64,000 nucleotides of DNA from WLJO01 sp945889085 (lineage in GTDB: Bacteria; Actinomycetota; Acidimicrobiia; Acidimicrobiales; Ilumatobacteraceae): assembly GCA_945889085.1 (NCBI GenBank), contig CAMDBM010000008.1:1-64000 (forward strand), read 5' to 3'. Under the pieces are notes generated by a model. The model made no database searches. It saw nothing but the letters and a program-made list of their open reading frames with translations, and had not been told where the DNA came from. Below are positions 7,964 to 15,012 of this stretch, one piece after another. Both the position numbers and the translations under genes were made by a program. Each line of letters starts with the position of its first letter. Within the stretch, counting starts at the first letter, position 1.

Positions 7964-8721
7964 GCGGTACCCGTCTCCGGGAAGCCGGAGAAGGCGCGCA
8001 GCATCCGTGCGTCGTCAGTGCGGTTCCCCTGCAGGTCCCTCGGTGTGAGCACTCGGTCGAGCACGAGCAACTCGGTTGGCGTCTTACGCAGACACCACAC
8101 GGAGAACAGCGGCGGTCGGCCCGAGCGGGGGACGAAGACCACCCTGCCCCAGAGGTGCACCCCGTGCTCCGCCGCGGCGTCGCGCAGGCGGGCCTCCGCG
8201 TCCGAGTCGCCGCACAGCACCAGCCAGCCGTCGTCGGCCATCAACGCCGTCCCTGCCCCCACGTACGCCTCGATGCCACCGCGTGTCTCCATCCGGGCGC
8301 GCATGCGCTGCTCGTCGACTGCATCGCTCGCCGTGCCCGCCGGGAAATACGGCGGGGTTCCGGTAACGAGCCCGAACCCACTGCCCGCAGCAAGCCGAAC
8401 GGATGGGTCCCGGAAATCGCCGAGGTGCACCGTGACGCGGTGTCCGAGTGAGTTGTGGGCGACGTTGCGCTTGCACAGGTCGAACGACACCTCCTGCGCC
8501 TCGATGCCCACGAGGGTCGCGGTCGGCACCGACCACGCAAGGTGCAGAAGCACCGAGCCGAGCCCGCACCCGAGGTCCAGTGCGCGGGCGGGTGTCGGGC
8601 ACACCTGCAGGGCTGTCCACGCCGTCACCATGTCGTCCGACGAGAAGCGATGACCCTTCCTGCGCTGGAAAACCGAGACGTCTGCGGTGAGCCGGTCGAG
8701 GCTCAGGTCGTCGTCGGTCAC
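7960..8721 (-). CDS. TrmN6-like SAM-dependent methyltransferase
   Basis: About 253 residues. Rossmann-type SAM site ALDLGCGLGSVLLHLAW, acidic loop VGIEAQ, and the N6-adenine motif in the form GTPPYFP (NPPY-type). The layout resembles tRNA1(Val) adenine-37 N6-methyltransferase, with an N-terminal FQRRKGHRFSSDDM substrate-proximal segment. GTG 8721 is preferred; GTG 8781 would overlap the divergent deacetylase gene. The actual substrate could be tRNA, rRNA or protein. Confidence 0.8.
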   Translation of the reverse strand: MTDDDLSLDRLTADVSVFQRRKGHRFSSDDMVTAWTALQVCPTPARALDLGCGLGSVLLHLAWSVPTATLVGIEAQEVSFDLCKRNVAHNSLGHRVTVHLGDFRDPSVRLAAGSGFGLVTGTPPYFPAGTASDAVDEQRMRARMETRGGIEAYVGAGTALMADDGWLVLCGDSDAEARLRDAAAEHGVHLWGRVVFVPRSGRPPLFSVWCLRKTPTELLVLDRVLTPRDLQGNRTDDARMLRAFSGFPETGTA

Positions 8722-8772
8722 CCATCCGAGCGTACCGAGAGCGCAGTAGTGCCCCCGGTACAGTGCCCGGTC

Positions 8773-9639
8773 ATGAAGCACCGTGCCCGGACACTCAGCC
8801 GCCTCGGTTTCCTCGGGGCGCTCGTCGGGATGGTCATCCCGGTTGTACCGAACGTTGTCGAGGCCGCGGTTATCCCCAACGGGAACGGTGCCGTCATCGC
8901 GATCGTGATCGACGACGTCGTGGACGGCAGGAATCTCGAGGCCTTCCTGAGACTGGTGGATGCCCCAATCACCTATGCGGTCTTCCCGTTCTCCCGCGGC
9001 AGTGCGCGTGCGTCGGCGAAGGTGATCGCAGCGGGAGGGGAGTCAATCATCCACCTGCCGATCCGTCTCCGGAGGTCGCGACCCGGGGGTTGGTTCCTCT
9101 CCCCGGGGTGGAAGCAGGAACAGATGGATGATTGGGTGGACCGCGCGGTGGCATCGGTGCCCGGCGCGGTCGGCGCGAACAACCACATGGGAAGCACCAC
9201 CAACGTGCGGGCGATGCGGGCAGTGATGGCTCGACTCAACCACCACCGGCTCTTCTTCATGGACAGCATCACGGTGCCGGAAACCGTGGGCTACGCCGCT
9301 GCGCTTGAGGCAGGGATGCCTTCGCGCATCAACAACAGCTTTCTCGACAACATCGCGGACGTGAAGTACACCCGGGGTCGCATCCTCGGACTCGCGAAGA
9401 CCGCGCGCACGAGGGGCTCAGCAATCGGGATCGGGCACCTGCAGCGCCGGACCACGTTGCAGGCGCTGCGGGAGGCGATACCGATCCTGATTGCGCACGG
9501 GTACCGCATCGTGCCGCTCTCCGCACTCACGAATGTGCCGAACAGCCGACGGACACGTACGACGCTGCCCCCGTTGCCCACGACCACGACGACCACCACC
9601 ACGACGACCACAACCACATCCACATCGGTGGCGCCGTAG
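8773..9639 (+). CDS. Divergent polysaccharide deacetylase (YibQ-like) with poly-Thr tail
   Basis: 288 residues. A signal peptide or anchor (LGFLGALVGMVIPVVPNVVEA) precedes the family's conserved blocks: AIVIDDV, ITYAVFPFSRGS, ESIIHLPI, GANNHMGSTT and FFMDSIT. The C-terminus is a near-pure Thr stretch from a simple acc/acg repeat, the same kind of tail as in the SGNH protein at 23.1 kb. Exported; exact role of this family is poorly known. Divergent from the methyltransferase gene. Confidence 0.88.
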   Translation: MKHRARTLSRLGFLGALVGMVIPVVPNVVEAAVIPNGNGAVIAIVIDDVVDGRNLEAFLRLVDAPITYAVFPFSRGSARASAKVIAAGGESIIHLPIRLRRSRPGGWFLSPGWKQEQMDDWVDRAVASVPGAVGANNHMGSTTNVRAMRAVMARLNHHRLFFMDSITVPETVGYAAALEAGMPSRINNSFLDNIADVKYTRGRILGLAKTARTRGSAIGIGHLQRRTTLQALREAIPILIAHGYRIVPLSALTNVPNSRRTRTTLPPLPTTTTTTTTTTTTTSTSVAP

Positions 9640-9676
9640 GGAATCGGGGCGATCACCCGCCGGTACGCTGCGCCGG

Positions 9677-9985
9677 GTGGCCCGATGTCGCAACCCCCTC
9701 CTGGCAGTAGCGCTCGTTGCAGCGCTCTGCTCCTGCGGTGCGGTGCGGAACACCCGGGACCAGACGCGGGATCGATGGGTGCGCACGTATGTCAGCGAAC
9801 TTGGGCTCACACAGCGGGAGGCCGGCTGTGTCATCGACCGCTTCTTCGGCGAACTGAGCGACGATGAACTCAAGCCGCTCACCAAAGGTCGTGAGTTGAG
9901 CGACGCCCAGGCCGCGCGGGTGGGCGAGATCGCCATTGCCTGTGGTGTCGGACGCACCGCCCAGCCGACTACATCCTCGGCCTGA
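9677..9985 (+). CDS. Small hypothetical lipoprotein
   Basis: 102 residues from GTG 9677. Signal peptide RNPLLAVALVAALCSC-GAV has a lipobox (L-C-S-C). The mature part is about 75 residues with one further pair of Cys (GCVID, AIACG), probably helical: YVSELGLTQREAGCVIDRFFGELSDDEL. I do not recognise the family. The long poly-Thr gene ends 37 nt upstream. Confidence 0.7.
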   Translation: MARCRNPLLAVALVAALCSCGAVRNTRDQTRDRWVRTYVSELGLTQREAGCVIDRFFGELSDDELKPLTKGRELSDAQAARVGEIAIACGVGRTAQPTTSSA

Positions 9986-10021
9986 ACGGATTCCGGGCGG
10001 GCACACACCGGGCCCGATGCG

Positions 10022-11209
10022 TCAGTGAGCGGCGGGCGCCGTGCCGTCTGCCTTCTTCTTCGGCGGCGGGACGCCGACCGACGGTGCCTTGTCGGCCCAC
10101 TCGGGCCAGCGGCGGCGGCTCACGATCGACAGGGTGCGCAGCAACTTCATCGCCACCTCGTCCTCCTGGGCGGGCTTCGCGACGATGACCCCGTCGGCGA
10201 TCATCCGGTTGATGACTTCCTCGCCCAGTTCGGTGCGCACGATCGTCAGCGTCCAGTTGTTGTCCTTGCCGATACCGCCCGTTGCGATGTCGGAATGCTC
10301 GGCGGCGAAGTCCGGGCAGCTCTTGCAGCCCTCTCGCGTCCACTTGTGGCACTCCTTGAGGTCAATCTCGTGGAACGAGCCGTCCTTCATCCAGATCTGG
10401 AAGGCGCCCTTGATGTTCATCTTCACCATGTCCTGCTTCTTCAGGCCGTACTTGGCCTCGAAAAGCTCGGGGAAGATTGCATCGTCGAAGGTCTTGGAGC
10501 AGAGCAGGCCGATGGTGAAATGGAACGGCTTGGACACCTTGCCGGCCTTGCGGTCCCACATCGTCGGCGGCGACGAGGTCTGGCAGCCCATACCCACCAG
10601 GGCGAGGCGGTTCAGCCCGGCCTCCTTGGCCTCCCGGAGCGCAAGCGGGTTGGCGCAGTAGGTGTAGCGACTGCCTGCCGTTGCCATCACGTCCTCGGGG
10701 GTGCGGGCAAGCACCGGCTTGGCCTTCCACGCATCATCGGCCTCCACGCCGCTCACGAGCGCTCCGTCGATGTAGTCGTTCTTCATGAGCCACAGAAGCA
10801 TCGCGGAGACGAAGCCGCCGTCCTGGCCGACCTCGTTCACGGTGTCGTCGGCCGCCTTGGTAAGCAGCAGTTGGCGCCAGATGCCCGCCATCTCGTCGGG
10901 CTCACGAAGACGCCCGTACAGGTGCATGTCCGCCGCCGGCTCCCACGCGCGGAAGCGGGGGCACGCACGGGTGCACGTGGTGCAGCCCTTCTCGCCGTGG
11001 ATGCAGTTGTCGAAGCCGAGTTCTTCCTCGAGGTGGAAGGGAATGTATTTGCCCTCCTCGTGCTCGTAGCCGATGACGTCGTGCGGACAGGTGACCACAC
11101 ACCCTGCGCACCCGGTGCACAACCCGGTCGTGATGACCTCTGCGTACAGTTCTTTCCACTGCGCTGTCCAGCGTTCGGCCTTGGGTGCGGCGGTTTCCGT
11201 CGTCGTCAT
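10022..11209 (-). CDS. FrhB-family (coenzyme F420 hydrogenase/dehydrogenase beta) iron-sulfur flavoprotein
   Basis: 395 residues. An N-terminal ferredoxin-like part has two four-Cys clusters: C31-C34-C37-C41 (CTGCAGCVVTC) and C69-C76-C79-C83. The FrhB domains follow (QDGGFVSAMLLWLM, GSRYTYCANP, VGMGCQTSS, then CKSCPDFAAEHSDIATGGIG). FrhB proteins pass electrons between F420H2, FAD and Fe-S centres; relatives include Frh, Fpo and F420-dependent glutamate synthase parts. It follows glnK by 14 nt at the end of the ammonium block, suggesting a reductive role in nitrogen assimilation (inference). The C-terminus ends in a Lys/Pro/Ala tail. Confidence 0.88.
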   Translation of the reverse strand: MTTTETAAPKAERWTAQWKELYAEVITTGLCTGCAGCVVTCPHDVIGYEHEEGKYIPFHLEEELGFDNCIHGEKGCTTCTRACPRFRAWEPAADMHLYGRLREPDEMAGIWRQLLLTKAADDTVNEVGQDGGFVSAMLLWLMKNDYIDGALVSGVEADDAWKAKPVLARTPEDVMATAGSRYTYCANPLALREAKEAGLNRLALVGMGCQTSSPPTMWDRKAGKVSKPFHFTIGLLCSKTFDDAIFPELFEAKYGLKKQDMVKMNIKGAFQIWMKDGSFHEIDLKECHKWTREGCKSCPDFAAEHSDIATGGIGKDNNWTLTIVRTELGEEVINRMIADGVIVAKPAQEDEVAMKLLRTLSIVSRRRWPEWADKAPSVGVPPPKKKADGTAPAAH

Positions 11210-11223
11210 GAACGGAACTCTAC

Positions 11224-11562
11224 TCAGACGGCGTCGGGACCCTCTTCTCCAGTGCGGATGCGAACGATTCGCTCCACGTTGGTGATCCAGATCTTCCCGT
11301 CGCCGATCTTGCCCGTTGCGGCGCTTGCCTTCAGGGTCTCGATCACCCCGTCCACCTCACTGTCGTCCACCACGATCTCGAGACGGGACTTCGGGACGAA
11401 GTCGATCTTGTACTCGGTACCCCGGTAGGTCTCGGTATGACCGCCCTGACGGCCGAAGCCGCGAGCCTCACTCACGGTGATTCCCGTGATACCGGCTGCC
11501 TTGAGGGCGTCCTTGATGTCGTCGAGCTTGAAGGGCTTGACGATGGCCGTGATGAGTTTCAT
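11224..11562 (-). CDS. glnK: PII signal-transduction protein (first copy)
   Basis: 112 residues, full PII length. Starts MKLITAIVKPFKLDDIKDAL; the T-loop keeps the modifiable Tyr in YRGTEYKIDFVP; the C-terminal signature GKIGDGKIWI is present. PII trimers bind ATP/ADP and 2-oxoglutarate and plug AmtB channels. It lies 47 nt after the ammonium transporter at 11610-12857, the classic amtB-glnK order. It differs from the second copy mainly in the B-loop side (VVDDSEVDGVIETL). Confidence 0.97.
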   Translation of the reverse strand: MKLITAIVKPFKLDDIKDALKAAGITGITVSEARGFGRQGGHTETYRGTEYKIDFVPKSRLEIVVDDSEVDGVIETLKASAATGKIGDGKIWITNVERIVRIRTGEEGPDAV

Positions 11563-11609
11563 GGTGAGTTCACCCTACTGAGGATTGGTGGGACAGGATT
11601 TCGGTGTGG

Positions 11610-12857
11610 TCAGGACTGGTATGCGGCTTCGGCGTGCTGGGACTGGTCGAGCCCCACCAACTCGTCCTCTGTCGAGACCCGCAGCCCGATCGTCTTGTCG
11701 ATGCCGATGGCGATGATCCACGTCACCACACCGGAGAACACGATCACCGCGGCAGCTGCTACGGCCTGATCGGCGAGGAGGCCCCAGCCACCGCCGAAGA
11801 ACACGCCATCCGTGCCGAACCCGGTGGCCGATTTGTCGCCGAAGAACCCGAGCAGCAGGGAGCCAAGCAGACCGCCAACGAGGTGGACGGCGATGACGTC
11901 GAGGCTGTCGTCGAGTTTCAGCGCGAACTTCAGCTTCAGGCAGAGGAAGCAGACGATCCCGGCGATCGCCCCGATCGCCACGGCGGACATCGAGTTGACG
12001 TACCCGGCGCAGGGGGTGATTGCCACGAGACCGGCAACAGCCCCAGATGCGGCTCCGAGGGTGGTCGCGTGTTTCGCCATCAGTCTCTCGACGACGAGCC
12101 ACGTGAGCATCGCCGCAGCAGCCGCGAGGTGGGTGTTGACGAGCGCCTGTGCGGGCAGGCCGTCCGCAGTGAGTGCGGAGCCGGCATTGAACCCGAACCA
12201 GCCGAACCACAGGATGCCCATACCGAGCACCGTGTACGGGAGGTTGTGGGGTGGCATCGCTTCCTTCATCCACCCACGACGCGGCCCGAGCACCATCGTG
12301 AGCACGAGTGCCGCAATGCCCGCGTTGATGTGAATTGCAGAACCGCCGGCGAAGTCGAGGGCGCCTCGGCGGAACAGCCAGCCGGTCGGGCTGAACACCC
12401 AGTGCGCAACCGGGCTGTAGACGAGTACCGACCACAGGCCGATGAACACGGCGTACGAACCGAACTTCAGCCGGTCAGCGGTCGCCCCACTGATGAGGGC
12501 CGGCGTGATGACGGCGAACATCATCTGAAAGGCCATGAAGGCAAGGCCCGGGACCACGAGCGCTCCGCCGTAGCCGGGGAAATCGCCTGCCTTCGTCACG
12601 TCACCGACGACTCCGCGGAGGAAGGCGAAGTCGAAGTTGCCGATGTACCGGTTCGTCCCGCCGAAGGCGAGGCTGAACCCCACGAACACCCAGAGGATGC
12701 TGATGAGGCCCATGGCGAACACGTTCTGCATCAGCATTCCGAGCACGTTCTTCGAGCGGACCATGCCGGCGTAGAAGAACGCCAGACCAGGCGTCATGAA
12801 GAGTACGAGTCCTGCCGAGATCAGTACCCAGGCGGTGGCTCCGGCATTGATGTCCAT
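11610..12857 (-). CDS. amt: Ammonium transporter (first copy)
   Basis: 415 residues with eleven expected membrane segments. Starts MDINAGATAWVLISAGLVLFM; conserved Amt blocks are GLAFFYAGMVRSKN, FGGTNRYIGN, WLFRRGALDFAGGSAIHINAG, WFGWFGFNAGSALTADG, DDSLDVIAVHLVGGLLGSLL, so the two channel His lie in conserved settings (AIHINAG and AVHLVGG). ATG 12857 is preferred; longer readings run into the hairpin region. It is followed by its PII partner. Confidence 0.96.
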   Translation of the reverse strand: MDINAGATAWVLISAGLVLFMTPGLAFFYAGMVRSKNVLGMLMQNVFAMGLISILWVFVGFSLAFGGTNRYIGNFDFAFLRGVVGDVTKAGDFPGYGGALVVPGLAFMAFQMMFAVITPALISGATADRLKFGSYAVFIGLWSVLVYSPVAHWVFSPTGWLFRRGALDFAGGSAIHINAGIAALVLTMVLGPRRGWMKEAMPPHNLPYTVLGMGILWFGWFGFNAGSALTADGLPAQALVNTHLAAAAAMLTWLVVERLMAKHATTLGAASGAVAGLVAITPCAGYVNSMSAVAIGAIAGIVCFLCLKLKFALKLDDSLDVIAVHLVGGLLGSLLLGFFGDKSATGFGTDGVFFGGGWGLLADQAVAAAAVIVFSGVVTWIIAIGIDKTIGLRVSTEDELVGLDQSQHAEAAYQS

Positions 12858-12948
12858 GTCGATCCTCGGGGTGCGGGGGGGAAGGGGCAACGGCAAACTA
12901 CGAAGGAAGTGTTTCCGGGTTGTTTCGGGAACGTGTGCGAAAAATGAA

Positions 12949-12987
12949 TCACCGGGTTGCCTGACGCTTTGTCTGGCAACCCGGTGA
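12949..12987 (-). terminator. Intrinsic terminator between second glnK and first amt
   Basis: On the minus strand, perfect 13-bp arms (TCACCGGGTTGCC and complement) close a 13-nt loop and are followed by TTCATTTTT. This would stop transcription coming from the amt/PII pair at 13.0-14.9 kb, so the first pair needs its own promoter between here and 12857. Confidence 0.8.
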
Positions 12988-13021
12988 CCTGCCCCTACCG
13001 GAATGCTTCCGGAGGACTGGG

Positions 13022-13049
13022 GGGAGACCTCGCCGGTGCGAGGTCTCCC
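13022..13049 (-). terminator. Strong hairpin just after second glnK stop
   Basis: Perfect 12-bp stem GGGAGACCTCGC / GCGAGGTCTCCC around tetraloop CGGT, 7 nt after the PII stop. No T-run follows, so it may work as a 3'-end stabiliser or processing stop upstream of the true terminator at 12949-12987. Confidence 0.6.
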
Positions 13050-13056
13050 GAGTGGT

Positions 13057-13395
13057 TCAGATGGCTTCCACGCCTTCCTCGCCGGTGCGGACGCGAACCA
13101 TGCGCTCCACATCGACGATCCAGATCTTGCCGTCGCCAATCTTGCCGGTGTGGGCCGCGCCCTTGATCGCATCCACGATGGCGTCAACGGAGCCGTCATC
13201 GCAGATGATCTCCATCTTCACCTTCGGGACGAAGTCGATCTTGTACTCGGTGCCCCGATAGGTCTCGGTGTGCCCGCCCTGGCGGCCGAAGCCCCGGGCC
13301 TCGCTGACCGTGATGCCGACGGCACCTGCACCTTGGAGTGCGGTCTTGACGTCATCGAGCTTGAACGGCTTGACGATTGCGGTGATGAGTTTCAT
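13057..13395 (-). CDS. glnB: PII signal-transduction protein (second copy)
   Basis: 112 residues. MKLITAIVKPFKLDDVKTAL, T-loop with Tyr in YRGTEYKIDFVPK, C-terminal GKIGDGKIWIVDVER and RVRTGEEGVEAI. Same length as the copy at 11224, so the pair is a duplication with diverged surfaces. It lies 19 nt downstream of the second amt gene. The symbol is for orientation only; glnB and glnK cannot be separated by sequence alone. Confidence 0.97.
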   Translation of the reverse strand: MKLITAIVKPFKLDDVKTALQGAGAVGITVSEARGFGRQGGHTETYRGTEYKIDFVPKVKMEIICDDGSVDAIVDAIKGAAHTGKIGDGKIWIVDVERMVRVRTGEEGVEAI

Positions 13396-13414
13396 GGTGT
13401 TGGTGGCTCCGTTC

Positions 13415-14869
13415 CTACTTGGTGAACTCTGGGTAGGCCTGGACACCCATCTCCGGAAGGTCGAGACCCATGATCTCGTCCTCTTCCGCAGAGCGGATGC
13501 CTCCCTTGCCCCTTGCCTTGGAGATCGTGTCCTGGATCTTGAAGAAGGCGAAGGCGACTCCGAGGATGACCGTCCAGATCACCGCAGCGCCGAGGGCCTG
13601 GGCACCCAACTGGCCCCAGTCGCCCTTGATGATGCCCTTCACGCCGGTTGTGGGCGAGCCGTTCCAGCCGCCGCCGTAGCTGCCGTTGGCGAAGATGCCT
13701 ACGCAGAGGACACCGAAGGTGCCGCAGACACCGTGCACGCTGATAGCGCCAACCGGGTCGTCGAGCTTCAGCTTGCGCTCCACGAAGAACACGGACTCGA
13801 TCACGAGGATGCCGGCGATACCGCCGATGATTGCGGAAACCCAGGGCGTGACGAACGCGCACGGGGCGGTGATCGCAACGAGACCGCCAAGCATGCCGTT
13901 GGCCATCATGCCGGGATCGGGCTTGCCCGTCCGCTTGGTGATCCAGAACATCGCCACCACTGCACCGAACGCTGCGGCAATTGCCGTGTTCGTAGCAACC
14001 GTGGCGAACTGCACATCGGTGGCAGCAAAGGTGGAGGCGGCGTTGAAGCCGAACCAACCGAACAGCAGGATCAGCGTGCCGAGCATGGCCATCGGGATGT
14101 GGTGGCCAGGCATGGCCCGAGGCTTGCCGTCGGGGCCGAACTTACCGATGCGTGGACCGAGCACGATCGCTCCGGCGAGTGCAGCGACACCGCCGACGGC
14201 GTGCACCACACCCGAGCCGGCGAAGTCGACGTAGCCGGCGCCGAGGTGCATCGAGCGCCACGACTGGGCAAGCCAGCCTCCGCCCCAGGTCCAGGCAGCC
14301 ATGATCGGGTAGTAGATGGCTCCGCAGAAGAAGCCCCACACCACGAACGAGCCCCACTTCCATCGCTCGGCCATCGCCCCGGTGGGGATCGTGGCCACGG
14401 TGTCCATGAAGGCCACCATGTACAGGAAGAAGCCGAGCAAGGCCGGGGTGATGCCGCCACCGGAGAGCGCCCACCCGCCCTTGAAGAACAGCGCAGTGCT
14501 GCCGTGGCCGATGAGGTTCCCCCCGATCGCCTTGTCGATGCCGAGGGCGCCGTAGGAGAATCCGCCGAAGGCCAGAGGGAACCCGACGAAGAAGAAGCCG
14601 ATGAACCCGAGACCGAAGATCGCGAAGTTCGTCGTCATCACGTGTGCTGCGTGCTTGGCCCGGCAGAAGCCGGTCTCGACGAGCGCGAAGCCCGCCTGCA
14701 TGAAGATGACGAGGGTTGCGCCGATGACCACCCAGAGCAGGTTGACCTGCTTGCCGAGGACTGTCACCGCCTCACCCGCGTCCTGGGCGAAGGCCGAGTT
14801 GGAACCGAAGCCGACAACGGCTGCGGCAACACTCAGGCTGATCGCGAGTTTGAGTGCTTTCTTTCGCAC
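13415..14869 (-). CDS. amt: Ammonium transporter (second copy, with signal peptide)
   Basis: 484 residues, longer than the first copy. An N-terminal cleavable signal (LAISLSVAAAVVGFGSNSAFA) is followed by an extra segment before the first helix. Amt landmarks: FALVETGFCRAKHAAHVMTTN, AFGGFS, GAGYVDFAGSGVVHAVGGVAAL, LLFGWFGFNAASTFAATD, GAISVHGVCGTFGVL. Loss of one large external insertion pattern relative to the first copy and different helix 5 text indicate an older paralogue. GTG start, 143 nt after the antiporter gene. Confidence 0.95.
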   Translation of the reverse strand: MRKKALKLAISLSVAAAVVGFGSNSAFAQDAGEAVTVLGKQVNLLWVVIGATLVIFMQAGFALVETGFCRAKHAAHVMTTNFAIFGLGFIGFFFVGFPLAFGGFSYGALGIDKAIGGNLIGHGSTALFFKGGWALSGGGITPALLGFFLYMVAFMDTVATIPTGAMAERWKWGSFVVWGFFCGAIYYPIMAAWTWGGGWLAQSWRSMHLGAGYVDFAGSGVVHAVGGVAALAGAIVLGPRIGKFGPDGKPRAMPGHHIPMAMLGTLILLFGWFGFNAASTFAATDVQFATVATNTAIAAAFGAVVAMFWITKRTGKPDPGMMANGMLGGLVAITAPCAFVTPWVSAIIGGIAGILVIESVFFVERKLKLDDPVGAISVHGVCGTFGVLCVGIFANGSYGGGWNGSPTTGVKGIIKGDWGQLGAQALGAAVIWTVILGVAFAFFKIQDTISKARGKGGIRSAEEDEIMGLDLPEMGVQAYPEFTK

Positions 14870-15012
14870 GGTGCAGAACCTTTCTCACGTAGGGGCAGTA
14901 GTTGTGGGCCGGCACAACGCTGGACCGCCCGATGAACAAGGTACGTGGGGGGTATTTCCCCGAGGTCTTGGCTCTGTTTCCAGTACGTGAAGCGATGGTT
15001 CGGGTGAGCGCC

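Noticed and set aside
10025..11428. Long plus-strand frame across the FrhB gene
   Set aside because: No domains; the minus strand codes for a clear FrhB protein with Cys clusters.
13268..14935. Long plus-strand open frame across the second amt gene
   Set aside because: Antisense to a clear Amt protein; low complexity, His/Asp/Glu-rich from GC-rich third positions.
14870..15012. GlnR-type box upstream of the second amt gene
   Set aside because: A GTAC/GAAAC text exists but with wrong spacing for the known GlnR box.
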